DNA from: Marivivens donghaensis
GTDB taxonomy: Bacteria > Pseudomonadota > Alphaproteobacteria > Rhodobacterales > Rhodobacteraceae
Length of the DNA stretch: 64,000 nucleotides
Direction: 5' to 3'
Assembly: GCF_030410045.1 (NCBI RefSeq)
Contig: NZ_JAUFRA010000001.1
Location: forward strand, 274,749-338,748
Positions 1 through 7,745 of this stretch are shown piece after piece. The position numbers and the translations under genes are program-made. A model generated the notes under the pieces. The model saw only the letters and a list, made by a program, of their open reading frames with translations, was not told where the DNA came from and searched no databases. Every line of letters starts with the position of its first letter. Positions within the stretch are counted from its first letter, which is position 1.

Positions 1-243
1 GAGGCCACTCGGGTCGCCGCAGATATGGTTCTGGTGAGCGGGAACCTCTCTCGGATCATAGATGGCATCAGAACCGCTAAATCGGCTCGATCTCGAATCC
101 TTGAGAACTTTGCCGTTGCGGCGGTCTATAATATGATCGCAGTGCCGATTGCCTTTATGGGCTTTGCAACACCTCTTGCGGCGGCAATTGCGATGTCGTC
201 CTCGTCGATTATCGTTTCAGTCAACGCACTACGGACCAAGTAA
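1..243 (+). CDS. ccoI: Cation-transporting P-type ATPase CcoI/FixI, C-terminal end (partial)
   Basis: This is the last 80 codons of a heavy-metal P1B-type ATPase; the start lies outside the window. The segment carries the end of the P domain followed by the two C-terminal membrane helices, with the ALRTK tail and the SSSSIIVSVNALR stretch typical of copper-type P1B pumps. In the CcoGHIS group this pump delivers copper for assembly of the cbb3-type cytochrome c oxidase in the inner membrane. The identity is supported mainly by ccoS beginning two bases after its stop. It is read open from base 1 in frame 1. Confidence 0.85.
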   Translation, partial: EATRVAADMVLVSGNLSRIIDGIRTAKSARSRILENFAVAAVYNMIAVPIAFMGFATPLAAAIAMSSSSIIVSVNALRTK

Positions 244-244
244 T

Positions 245-403
245 ATGGAAGTTCTGTCACTCCTCATTCCTGTATCGCTGTGCTTGGGCGCCGTCGGTCT
301 ATTTGGGTTTTTCTGGACGATGCGGTCCAAACAATACGAAGATCCCGACGGTGATGCAGCCCGGATTTTGCGGACTGATTACGACGATCATCCGGCAGAT
401 TGA
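245..403 (+). CDS. ccoS: cbb3-type cytochrome oxidase assembly protein CcoS
   Basis: A 52-residue protein with one N-terminal membrane helix (about residues 4-26), then an aromatic and basic stretch (FFWTMRSKQYEDPDGDAARIL) typical of CcoS, and an acidic tail. CcoS is needed for heme and copper insertion into the cbb3 oxidase in the cytoplasmic membrane. The ATG is one base downstream of the ccoI stop codon, so the two are co-transcribed and probably translationally coupled, as in the usual ccoGHIS order. Length and motif fit the family well. Confidence 0.9.
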   Translation: MEVLSLLIPVSLCLGAVGLFGFFWTMRSKQYEDPDGDAARILRTDYDDHPAD

Positions 404-424
404 TTGAGCTGAAGAACAGACAAC

Positions 425-450
425 AAAAAAGGCGCCCAAGCGGCGCCTTC
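425..450 (-). terminator. Rho-independent terminator of tRNA-Pro
   Basis: On the minus strand an 8-bp stem AAGGCGCC/GGCGCCTT with a 5-nt loop is followed by a run of six T. It lies just downstream of the minus-strand tRNA-Pro. On the plus strand the trailing sequence is only TTCTTCG, so termination of ccoS transcripts there would be weaker. Confidence 0.8.
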
Positions 451-458
451 TTCGTAAT

Positions 459-535
459 TGGTCGGAGCGAGAGGATTCGAACCTCCGACCCCCTGCTCCC
501 GAAGCAGGTGCGCTACCAGGCTGCGCTACGCTCCG
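459..535 (-). tRNA. tRNA-Pro(CGG)
   Basis: The minus strand folds into a complete cloverleaf of 77 nt: acceptor CGGAGCG/CGCTCCG, a D-arm with GCGCAGCCTGGTAGCGC, an anticodon stem CCTGC/GCAGG closing the loop TTCGGGA (anticodon CGG), and a T arm with GGTTCGAATCC. The discriminator is A and the 3' CCA is encoded (bases 461-459). A terminator follows. Confidence 0.96.
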
Positions 536-597
536 ACCGTGGAGTGCGGGTTACAGTTTCCATAGGGGATTTGCAAGGCCCTTGGAGCCCAATTCGC

Positions 598-1575
598 TTA
601 GGAATTTCCGCCCTGTTTGACCTGGAGAATACGCATCAAAACGGAGACCCGAGGGGAGGTAACAGTTTCGCTCCGAAGGCGGGTTTGGGACACTGGTTTG
701 GTGTTCGATGCGCCACGAGTTTCGCGTAAGACGATGTATATACCAGAGGCGATGATGATCGATGCACCGATGACCGTAGGCGCATCTAGTTTCTCACCGA
801 ACAGAAAGTATCCGTAAACTGTCGCCCAAATGATCTGACTATATTGCATCGGTGCGACGATCGCAGCCTCACCAGAGCGATAGGCCTGAATAAAGAGGAA
901 CGATGCGACCAGACCGAAGAGCGCGATAATGCCGGTCATGCCCAGATGCTCGATCTCCATCGGTTGGTAGACAAACGGCATAGCAATCGCCATCGCCGCG
1001 AAGTTGCCCAGCATCGGATACATCAACATGACGACAGAGCGTTCTTCTGCCCCAATCTTGCGCGAGATAATCGCAACAACGGCGTTGGTCACCGCAGCAA
1101 ACATCGCCGCAAAATGACCTAGTGAAAGTTCAGAACTGCCAGGGCGGAGTACGATGATGACCCCGATCAAACCGACGATAACGGCCAGCCAACGATGAAT
1201 GCCTACCTTTTCGCCCAGCAGCGGGATCGCCAGAATGGTGATTAACAACGGTGAGGCAAAGAGGATTGCGTAGGTCTGCGCCAATTCGAGCACGGTGAAG
1301 GCGTAGAAGGCGCAAACGCCCGTATTCACCATGCACGCCATCCGCAGTGCCATCCAGTATGGGTGACGCGGGATGAGGTTATCAGCCTCAGTGTCGCGCA
1401 TCAGGATGATCGTGACCAATGGGAAGCTCAACAAGGCCGCAAAGAAAATGATCTGGAACGCGCCAAAGCCCGCTTCGCCCAGATACTTCACAACGACGTC
1501 GTGGGTTGCGTAGATACCCATCGCGCCCAAGGCATAAAAGGCCCCTTTTACGTTGCTCTTTGCGTATTCCGCCAT
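598..1575 (-). CDS. DMT-superfamily (EamA) transporter
   Basis: A protein of 325 residues with about ten hydrophobic helices arranged as two EamA repeats, ending in a polar tail. Members of this family in the cytoplasmic membrane export or import small metabolites; no substrate can be assigned from sequence. The start at 1575 is chosen because CGGAGG lies directly upstream and the protein then begins with a short polar segment before the first helix. A 32-residue upstream extension is open but lacks a ribosome site. It is transcribed leftward, as leuB is, but the leuB terminator lies just upstream of it, so it may have its own promoter. Confidence 0.85.
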   Translation of the reverse strand: MAEYAKSNVKGAFYALGAMGIYATHDVVVKYLGEAGFGAFQIIFFAALLSFPLVTIILMRDTEADNLIPRHPYWMALRMACMVNTGVCAFYAFTVLELAQTYAILFASPLLITILAIPLLGEKVGIHRWLAVIVGLIGVIIVLRPGSSELSLGHFAAMFAAVTNAVVAIISRKIGAEERSVVMLMYPMLGNFAAMAIAMPFVYQPMEIEHLGMTGIIALFGLVASFLFIQAYRSGEAAIVAPMQYSQIIWATVYGYFLFGEKLDAPTVIGASIIIASGIYIVLRETRGASNTKPVSQTRLRSETVTSPRVSVLMRILQVKQGGNS

Positions 1576-1651
1576 GGTGCCTCCGTTTGCGCTAACCCAG
1601 CTATGGAGCGGGTTTTGGCGTGGTGCAAGTGATAAACTCCTGACTTCAGGC

Positions 1652-1683
1652 AAAAGAAAACGGGCGCTCAAATGAACGCCCGC
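1652..1683 (-). terminator. Rho-independent terminator downstream of leuB
   Basis: On the minus strand CGGGCG and CGCCCG (1682-1677 and 1666-1661) form a stem around a 10-nt loop, followed by TTTTCTTTT. It begins about 20 bases after the leuB stop codon. Confidence 0.75.
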
Positions 1684-1704
1684 TTCCTAAAATTTAGATC
1701 GCGA

Positions 1705-2811
1705 TTAGAGCGATGCGTCGAGTGCCGCGATGATCTTGTCACCCATTTCCGAAGTGGAAACAGGAACGCCACCTTCAGGGCCGAGCAGGTCTGCAGTACG
1801 AACGCCGTCCGCCAGAACCTTCTCAACAGCCTGTTCCAGACGGTCAGCTTCGGCGCCTTGGTCGAAGGAGTAGCGCAGAGCCATTGCGAACGACAGGATA
1901 CAGGCGATCGGGTTTGCTTTGCCCTGGCCAGCGATGTCGGGCGCAGAACCGTGTACCGGTTCGTAGAGTGCTTTCGGACGGCCATTCGCCATCGGAGCGC
2001 CGAGCGATGCGGACGGCAGCATGCCGAGCGAACCGGTTAGCATAGCAGCCGCATCCGACAGAAGGTCGCCGAACAGGTTGTCGGTTACGATCACGTCGAA
2101 CTGTTTGGGCCAGCGGCAGAGCTGCATTGCGCCAGCGTCTGCATACATGTGGGACAGTTCGACGTCTGGATATTCAGCATCGTGAACTTCGGTCACAACC
2201 TGACGCCACAGGATGCCCGATTCCATAACGTTGGCCTTCTCCATCGAGCAGACCTTGTTGCCGCGTTTACGTGCCAGTTCGAATGCCGAACGTGCAACGC
2301 GTGCGATTTCGGATTCGGTGTAACGCTGGGTGTTGATGCCAACACGCTCGTTGCCTTCTTCGATGATGCCGCGCGGCTCACCGAAATAGATGCCCGAGGT
2401 CAGTTCGCGTACGATCATGATGTCGAGGCCAGCAACGACGTCTTTTTTCAGCGACGAGAAATCTGCAAGCGCGTCAAAGCACTGGGCCGGACGCAGGTTC
2501 GAGAACAGGTCCATTTCTTTGCGAAGGCGCAGAAGGCCGCGCTCTGGCTTCACCGAGAAGTCGAGGTTGTCGTACTGAGGACCGCCAACAGCGCCGAGCA
2601 GCACAGCGTCAACGTCTTGCGCTTTGGCCATTGTATCGTCGTGCAGCGGGGTGCCGTATTTGTCATAGGCGCAGCCACCGACGAGGTCTTCGCTCACGTC
2701 AAAAGCGAGGTCGCGCTTATCGCCGTACCAAGTGATGATCTTCTTAACTTCGCCCATTACTTCAGGGCCAATACCGTCGCCGGCGAGGATCAGGATCGAG
2801 GGGTTAGACAT
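1705..2811 (-). CDS. leuB: 3-isopropylmalate dehydrogenase LeuB
   Basis: A cytoplasmic enzyme of 368 residues that oxidatively decarboxylates (2R,3S)-3-isopropylmalate with NAD+ in leucine synthesis. Visible signatures are the N-terminal GDGIGPEV, GAVGGP, the substrate loop ERGLLRLRKEMDLFSNLRP, and the metal and NAD region TDNLFGDLLSDAAAMLTGSLG with DVIVTDN before it. The ATG at 2811 has GGAAG about 9 bases upstream; 18 extra in-frame codons upstream lack such a site. It lies leftward of leuCD with two unrelated-looking genes between. Length matches the family. Confidence 0.97.
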   Translation of the reverse strand: MSNPSILILAGDGIGPEVMGEVKKIITWYGDKRDLAFDVSEDLVGGCAYDKYGTPLHDDTMAKAQDVDAVLLGAVGGPQYDNLDFSVKPERGLLRLRKEMDLFSNLRPAQCFDALADFSSLKKDVVAGLDIMIVRELTSGIYFGEPRGIIEEGNERVGINTQRYTESEIARVARSAFELARKRGNKVCSMEKANVMESGILWRQVVTEVHDAEYPDVELSHMYADAGAMQLCRWPKQFDVIVTDNLFGDLLSDAAAMLTGSLGMLPSASLGAPMANGRPKALYEPVHGSAPDIAGQGKANPIACILSFAMALRYSFDQGAEADRLEQAVEKVLADGVRTADLLGPEGGVPVSTSEMGDKIIAALDASL

Positions 2812-2885
2812 CTCGTACTTCCTTGTCTGAAAAGGTCTGGGATGGCCTATCTGTTTGCTGCCCAAGGGTCAAGAAACCAAGGGGT

Positions 2886-3932
2886 TTATGGCGCTGATAA
2901 AACATCTACCCAAACGGGGCGATGTGGTCCGATAGGTGTGTCCTCGATTCCTGCGTTTTGAATTGTCAGAGTGGCGGACGGCAGGACGTAATCGACGCGT
3001 AACGCGCCGATTGGATCGGGCCAATACGCTGTGGGCTGGTTGGGTAGTGGGTCTTGGATCTGTGGGTCGTTCAACAAACTAATTAAGGCCTCACGTCGTC
3101 CTTCCCCTCGGTCGGGGTCAAGGTTGGCGATGCCTAATATGACGAAGTCGTCGGGCGGAGGACCAAAGTCGCCGTCCAGAACGTTCCGCCAAAAGCGAAT
3201 TTCATCCGCGTTTCGCCGCCCATTTCGATCTTCAGGCCCATCGAAAACGGGCGGAGTGGCTGAAAACGCTAGGAGTGTGAGGGGGCGGTTGGGCGTCAAA
3301 ATCTGAACCTGCCAGTGTCCTACGCTCGATAGCTGCTGGACGCCTCGAAGGGGATCATCTTTGGCCATGAGCGTCTGCGGAAGGTCCGCCCAAAGCGCAT
3401 CGCTGTAGTCGGTGACAGTTCCTATGGGGAAGTCCGATAGAATAGCCATTCCCCCGTCACCACTGAACAGCCCATAGCCCATGGCATCACGTGCCCCACC
3501 GAGCCGTCCATTTTGATCGACATCGAAGCCCGTTTGCATGCCGCTGTTAGGTCTCAGTGCAAAAATATGAGGGTAGGGGGCTGTCAGGCGATCATTGAAT
3601 GCGTTCAGCGCGCGTAGGTCGCGGTCATAATCGATATCAGTCAGCAGAAGGACATCGGCGGCCAACGCTCCGATTCGCTCGGAAACCTGCACGATCTCAG
3701 GTGTTTCATTCAGGATGTCGGCAAGCAAAAGCCCCGGTCCATTTCTGGACAGGGGCGCTGCATAGGTTGCGATACGAATGGTGTCCGCCCAAACGGGCGA
3801 TACACCCATGGAAATCAGGCAAGCTGCAAGGAATCGTCGGACAAGGTGCGACGACGTTTGTCTTCGATCAGTTGTGCCACGCGCCCCATCGCGATCCCGC
3901 GCATTAGGAGTGACGCAGGTAAGAACGCCCAT
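2886..3932 (-). CDS. Secreted endonuclease/exonuclease/phosphatase-fold protein
   Basis: The protein resembles the endonuclease/exonuclease/phosphatase (EEP) family: DTIRIATYAAPLSRNGPG at the mature N-terminus, the internal DVLLLTDIDYD, and near the C-terminus FVILGIANLDPDRGEGRR, LRVDYVLPS and GPHRPVWVDV (the conserved D..H pair). A good signal peptide (RRFLAACLISMGVSPVWA) is encoded around 3855-3800. The start is unresolved. ATG at 3932 places about 45 residues before the signal cleavage and overlaps the upstream gene by 118 bases; ATG at 3809 gives a normal 5-base gap but cuts the signal peptide in half. Metal-dependent phosphodiester hydrolysis in the periplasm is inferred. It sits between leuD and leuB in the same direction. 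Confidence 0.75.
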   Translation of the reverse strand: MGVLTCVTPNARDRDGARGTTDRRQTSSHLVRRFLAACLISMGVSPVWADTIRIATYAAPLSRNGPGLLLADILNETPEIVQVSERIGALAADVLLLTDIDYDRDLRALNAFNDRLTAPYPHIFALRPNSGMQTGFDVDQNGRLGGARDAMGYGLFSGDGGMAILSDFPIGTVTDYSDALWADLPQTLMAKDDPLRGVQQLSSVGHWQVQILTPNRPLTLLAFSATPPVFDGPEDRNGRRNADEIRFWRNVLDGDFGPPPDDFVILGIANLDPDRGEGRREALISLLNDPQIQDPLPNQPTAYWPDPIGALRVDYVLPSATLTIQNAGIEDTPIGPHRPVWVDVLSAP

Positions 3933-4756
3933 GCCGAAACCGTCCAAATCAACGTGTGCGGCTCTGCTAAGCTGATCGGGTCAATAAAGTCCGAGGCCAG
4001 CTTTACGAAGGCCGGAAGGACAAATGGCAGGAGAAATCCAAAGATAATGTTAACTTGGCCATCGCGTTGAAGGCGTTCCACAATGTCCCCACCTGCCGTC
4101 GGGTCGAACGTCGGCATGTTGGTCCATACGTTGAAGCCACTTGTGCGCGACGGCCATTGGTTCATGCGCAGAGCGAGAACAAAGCTCGCCAAGGACACGA
4201 TGGAAACAAGGTAGGAGATGCCCGCAGCGGTGCGTAGCGACTGGATTAGGTCCAAATCGGCGTCTTGGGGTAGCATCAGAACCATCAAGCGGACAGGGGA
4301 ATACGGGAAGTCGATCATCTCGGACAGGCGATGCCCGACGGCCGAAATAAACAGTGTCAGCGTGGTTTGTTCGAACTTCCCGCGTACGATCAACGTGATG
4401 AAGAACACACTGAGGAACAATGCGATGAAACGGATGCGATTGAATGGCGGTGCATCGCGGAATTCGACCAAGCTCGGATAGTCCGAGTTGTATTCCACGA
4501 ACGTAAAGACAGCCGCGATCAGCGCCACAAGGGCGACGATTTGGGTGGTGTCTGAATGGGTGCCCGGTAACAGCATTGACGGAGTCGCAACAAGCAACAC
4601 CACAAACGCTGCACGCAGAACTGCCCCTGCAATTCGCGAAAACACTTCTCTTTTTTCCTCAATCCGGCCGGACCCGATGCTTTGCCGTGTCCTGTTTCCA
4701 GTTTGACCTCGTGCGATATGCACGATCTGCCTCATCTTTGACATAATGTTGCCCAT
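3815..4756 (-). CDS. Conserved-looking integral membrane protein of unknown function
   Basis: I do not recognise a named family. The 313 residues have a basic N-terminal cytoplasmic segment of about 45 residues, then six or seven hydrophobic helices (for example AAFVVLLVATPSMLL, IVALVALIAAVFTFV, IALFLSVFFITLIV, VSIVSLASFVLAL, FLLPFVLPAFV) and a basic C-terminal tail ending LQLA. Start ATG at 4756 has GGGG about 6 bases upstream; a TTG six codons earlier is possible. The stop overlaps the downstream EEP reading frame. It lies inside the leu gene string, but nothing in it suggests a role in leucine synthesis. Confidence 0.75.
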   Translation of the reverse strand: MGNIMSKMRQIVHIARGQTGNRTRQSIGSGRIEEKREVFSRIAGAVLRAAFVVLLVATPSMLLPGTHSDTTQIVALVALIAAVFTFVEYNSDYPSLVEFRDAPPFNRIRFIALFLSVFFITLIVRGKFEQTTLTLFISAVGHRLSEMIDFPYSPVRLMVLMLPQDADLDLIQSLRTAAGISYLVSIVSLASFVLALRMNQWPSRTSGFNVWTNMPTFDPTAGGDIVERLQRDGQVNIIFGFLLPFVLPAFVKLASDFIDPISLAEPHTLIWTVSAWAFLPASLLMRGIAMGRVAQLIEDKRRRTLSDDSLQLA

Positions 4757-4892
4757 TTTCGGACCCCGCTGCAACTAACGGGTTAATATGACGAAATCTA
4801 TTGGGCGGTTTTGCGGCATGAGTGGTGCGAGAATGCAACCATTTCAAAGCGGTGCTTTGGCGGGCGAAACTGTGGCACGAAATGTGGCAGAC

Positions 4893-4917
4893 TACATTTG
4901 TCCTGTATCCAAATGTA
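4893..4917. promoter_or_regulatory. Inverted repeat upstream of the membrane-protein gene
   Basis: TACATTTG and CAAATGTA form a perfect 8-bp inverted repeat with a 9-bp spacer, in the 216-base gap between the leuD stop and the start of the membrane-protein gene. The symmetry fits an operator for a dimeric regulator, but no regulator can be assigned. The partial word AAATGTGGCAGACTACATTTG just upstream adds a further imperfect copy of the half-site. Confidence 0.35.
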
Positions 4918-4950
4918 TAGCGGGGACCGCCTTTTGGACGATCCCCGCTA
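4918..4950 (-). terminator. Stem-loop after leuD
   Basis: TAGCGGGGA (4918-4926) and TCCCCGCTA (4942-4950) make a perfect 9-bp stem with a 15-nt loop, starting 23 bases beyond the leuD stop. No strong T run follows on the minus strand, so it may stabilise the leuCD transcript or be a weak terminator. Confidence 0.5.
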
Positions 4951-4972
4951 AAGTAACGCTATATCTTGTGGC

Positions 4973-5578
4973 TTAGAGCCACGGACGCTCTGCGTTGGAC
5001 TTTGCTTCGAACGCGTCAATCGCCGAAACATGCTCCATGGTTAGGCCGATATCGTCCAAACCGTTCATCAGGCAGTGTTTTTTGAACGCGTCGACTTCGA
5101 AGGCGAACTCTTGGCCGTCCGAAGTGGTGACAACCTGATTCTCAAGATCAACGGTCATACGAGCGTTAGAGCCCTTTTCCGCGTCTTTCATCAGAACATC
5201 GACAACATCCTGCGGGAAGACGATTGGCAGGATGCCGTTCTTGAAGCAGTTGTTAAAGAAGATGTCTGCGAACGAGGTCGAGATCACGCATTTGATGCCA
5301 AAGTCAGCAATAGCCCACGGCGCGTGTTCGCGCGACGAACCACAGCCGAAGTTGTCGCCGGCGACAAGAATCTGTGCGTCGCGATACTGCGGTTTGTTCA
5401 GGACGAAATCAGCGATTTCGTTGCCCTGACGGTCGTAACGCATTTCGTCGAACAGGTTTACACCCAGACCCGAACGTTTGATCGTCTTAAGGAAGATCTT
5501 TGGGATGATCATATCGGTGTCGATGTTCACCAACGGCATCGGTGCTGCGATACCCTGAAGTGTTTCAAACTTTTCCAT
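4973..5578 (-). CDS. leuD: 3-isopropylmalate dehydratase small subunit LeuD
   Basis: A 201-residue swivel-domain subunit of isopropylmalate isomerase, which converts 2-isopropylmalate to 3-isopropylmalate with LeuC. The family signatures are clear: PLVNIDTDMIIPKIFLK near residue 20, GDNFGCGSSREHAPWA near residue 80, and SFADIFFNNCFKNGILPI. The ATG shares its A with the leuC stop (TAATG), so the subunits are translationally coupled. Length is normal for the bacterial leuD type. Confidence 0.98.
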   Translation of the reverse strand: MEKFETLQGIAAPMPLVNIDTDMIIPKIFLKTIKRSGLGVNLFDEMRYDRQGNEIADFVLNKPQYRDAQILVAGDNFGCGSSREHAPWAIADFGIKCVISTSFADIFFNNCFKNGILPIVFPQDVVDVLMKDAEKGSNARMTVDLENQVVTTSDGQEFAFEVDAFKKHCLMNGLDDIGLTMEHVSAIDAFEAKSNAERPWL

Positions 5579-6984
5579 TACATCATCTCCCGAACGTCGG
5601 TGAGTTTACCGGTGATTGCAGCAGCTGCAGCCATTGCCGGCGAAACGAGGTGGGTGCGGCCCTTGTAGCCCTGACGGCCTTCAAAGTTGCGGTTGGAGGT
5701 GGATGCGCAACGCTCGCCCTCGGCCAATTGGTCGGGGTTCATCGCGAGACACATGGAGCAACCTGCCATACGCCATTCAAAGCCAGCATCGATAAAGATC
5801 TGCGCGATGCCTTCTTCTTCGGCCTGAGCACGGACGAGGCCCGAACCAGGAACGACCATAGCACGCATGCCGTCTTTGACTTTTTTGCCCTTCAGGATTT
5901 CTGCAGCGGCGCGAAGGTCTTCGATACGGCCGTTGGTGCAGGACCCGATGAACACGGTGTCGATTTTGATATCGGTCAGTTTCTGACCAGAGGTCAGACC
6001 CATGTATTCGATCGCGCGTTTCGCAGCTTCGACTTTACCGCCTTTGAAGTCTTCCGGCGACGGAACGACAGCAGAGATCGGCAGAACGTCTTCGGGCGAG
6101 GTGCCCCAAGTTACAACGGGTTCGATCTCTTCACCTTTGAGGGTCACAACTTTATCGAAGTGTGCGCCTTCGTCGGTGAACAGGGTTTTCCAGTATTCAA
6201 CAGCCGCATCGTAGTCAGCGCCTTTCGGAGCATGCGGACGGCCTTTAACGTAGTCGAAGGTTTTCTGATCAGGAGCGATCAAACCAGCGCGTGCGCCGCC
6301 TTCGATTGCCATGTTACAGACGGTCATGCGGCCTTCCATCGACAGATCGCGGATCGCTTCGCCGCAGTATTCGATGACATAACCAGTACCGCCAGCGGTG
6401 CCAGTTGCGCCGATCACAGCCAGAGTGATGTCTTTCGCGGTCACACCCGGCATCAGTTTGCCAGTGATTTCCACTTTCATGTTCTTCGACTTCTTCTGGA
6501 TGAGCGTCTGGGTCGCCAGAACGTGCTCAACCTCGGACGTACCGATGCCATGTGCCAGTGCACCAAATGCGCCGTGAGTTGCGGTGTGGCTGTCGCCACA
6601 CACGACGGTCATGCCCGGAAGGGTCCAACCCTGCTCTGGGCCGACGATGTGCACGATGCCCTGACGAACGTCGGACACTGGGTAGTAGTTGATACCGAAC
6701 TCTTTGGCGTTCTTGTCGAGCGCAGCAACCTGAATGCGGCTGTCTTCGGTCATGGTCGCTGGGTCCGCACGGTCCAGAGTGGTCGGAACGTTGTGATCCG
6801 GAACAGCGATGGTTTTTTCCGGAGCGCGCACTTTGCGGCCAGCCATACGCAGACCTTCGAATGCCTGCGGCGAGGTCACTTCGTGAACGAGGTGGCGGTC
6901 GATGTACAGCAAGCAGGTGCCGTCTTCGGATTGTTGGACGACGTGTGCGTCCCAGATTTTGTCATAGAGCGTCTTGGGCGACAT
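5578..6984 (-). CDS. leuC: 3-isopropylmalate dehydratase large subunit LeuC
   Basis: A 468-residue aconitase-family enzyme subunit with a [4Fe-4S] cluster, acting in leucine synthesis. Cluster cysteines are visible in GSCTNGR and in the AGCSMCLAMNPD segment (C..C spaced by two), and the substrate region CGDSHTATHGAFGALAHGIG is intact. The N-terminus MSPKTLYDKIWDAHVV is standard and the ATG is preceded by AGGTAAGAG. It is the first gene of the leftward leu block; the 5' region holds a short reading frame and hairpins described separately. Confidence 0.98.
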   Translation of the reverse strand: MSPKTLYDKIWDAHVVQQSEDGTCLLYIDRHLVHEVTSPQAFEGLRMAGRKVRAPEKTIAVPDHNVPTTLDRADPATMTEDSRIQVAALDKNAKEFGINYYPVSDVRQGIVHIVGPEQGWTLPGMTVVCGDSHTATHGAFGALAHGIGTSEVEHVLATQTLIQKKSKNMKVEITGKLMPGVTAKDITLAVIGATGTAGGTGYVIEYCGEAIRDLSMEGRMTVCNMAIEGGARAGLIAPDQKTFDYVKGRPHAPKGADYDAAVEYWKTLFTDEGAHFDKVVTLKGEEIEPVVTWGTSPEDVLPISAVVPSPEDFKGGKVEAAKRAIEYMGLTSGQKLTDIKIDTVFIGSCTNGRIEDLRAAAEILKGKKVKDGMRAMVVPGSGLVRAQAEEEGIAQIFIDAGFEWRMAGCSMCLAMNPDQLAEGERCASTSNRNFEGRQGYKGRTHLVSPAMAAAAAITGKLTDVREMM

Positions 6985-7056
6985 GGCTCTTACCTTTGGA
7001 AATGTTGAAAGTCAGATCGTGAGGACAGGCGCAACGGTGCTGCGCCTCGCGCAACA

Positions 7057-7125
7057 TTACAGTCGGGCGAGGATCGAACGGCTTTCGCCGTAAAACCGTT
7101 CACGCAAACGCGCGCGGTCATCCAT
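7057..7125 (-). CDS. Possible 22-codon leader reading frame upstream of leuC
   Basis: On the minus strand an ATG at 7125 opens a 22-codon frame (starting MDDRARLRERFYGES and ending SILARL) that stops 72 bases before leuC. Three of the codons are leucine and six arginine; there is no leucine run as in classical leu leaders. No ribosome-binding sequence is evident. It is followed by a 7-bp hairpin (AGGCGCA/TGCGCCT, 7027-7047). It could be a leader peptide, a small gene or chance. Confidence 0.25.
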   Translation of the reverse strand: MDDRARLRERFYGESRSILARL

Positions 7126-7328
7126 GTCGAAAATTTGGATCATGGGCGGTCACATAGTTATTTTTGGTGAGTCTCGCAAGGAAACTCTGCGTGGGTGGAA
7201 TGTCACATATGTGAATCTATACGTTGTTTGCTGTTGCGGTCCTGTTCTGTTGAAAATAAAGCGATGCGCTGCTACCTTTAGCACAGGCCCAGCGTCGGGG
7301 TTTGGACGACGCGCAACCCCGGAGGACA

Positions 7329-7385
7329 ATGACCTGTCTTTCAATACCTCGGCAGATGCGACTGCCCACATGGAGCCAGCGATGA
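7329..7385 (+). CDS. Possible 18-codon upstream ORF overlapping the rsfS start
   Basis: ATG at 7329 lies three bases after GGAGG and opens an 18-codon frame (MTCLSIPRQMRLPTWSQR) whose TGA overlaps the proposed rsfS ATG as ATGA. The arrangement would couple rsfS translation to this leader. The spacing from GGAGG to ATG is short, which lowers confidence. The 344 bases from the leuC start to here otherwise contain only the two divergent upstream regions and no other gene that I can support. Confidence 0.3.
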   Translation: MTCLSIPRQMRLPTWSQR

Positions 7386-7741
7386 CCGTGGCTTCTAATA
7401 ACGTAACGAGCGATGACATTCTCGCCGCTGTCGTTGCGTCTCTCGAAGACGACAAAGCCGAAGATATCGTGCAGATCCCTCTGCGCGGTAAAACTGAAAT
7501 GGCTGACTTCATGGTGATTGCATCTGGCCGTTCGACCCGTCAGGTCGCTGCGGTTTCGGAAAAGCTCACCGAACGTATGAAGCAAGCGTTCGGCATTATT
7601 TGTAAAGTCGAGGGCGCAGAGATTGGCGACTGGGTTCTGGTCGACTGTGGCGACGTAATCGTCCACGTCTTCCGTCCCGAAGTGCGCGAATTCTATCAGC
7701 TGGAAAAAATGTGGCTCCCGACAGGGGCTGCTGAAGCCTGA
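7382..7741 (+). CDS. rsfS: Ribosome silencing factor RsfS
   Basis: A protein of 119 residues of the RsfS/Iojap family, which binds ribosomal protein L14 and blocks subunit joining when nutrients are scarce. The core is typical: LEDDKAEDIVQIPLRGK, MADFMVIASGRSTRQVAAVSEKL, then GDWVLVDCGDVIVHVFRPEVREFYQLEKMW. Among in-frame starts, ATG 7382 is chosen because GGAG sits six bases upstream; ATG 7370 has no such site and the frame is open much farther up. rlmH follows four bases after the stop, the usual rsfS-rlmH pairing. Confidence 0.93.
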   Translation: MTVASNNVTSDDILAAVVASLEDDKAEDIVQIPLRGKTEMADFMVIASGRSTRQVAAVSEKLTERMKQAFGIICKVEGAEIGDWVLVDCGDVIVHVFRPEVREFYQLEKMWLPTGAAEA

Positions 7742-7745
7742 ACTG

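Noticed and set aside
5542..7008. Long open frame (488 codons) on the plus strand opposite leuC
   Set aside because: It lies entirely antisense to the certain leuC gene. Its composition is that of a shadow frame, rich in His, Phe and Arg, with no ribosome site or family signature.
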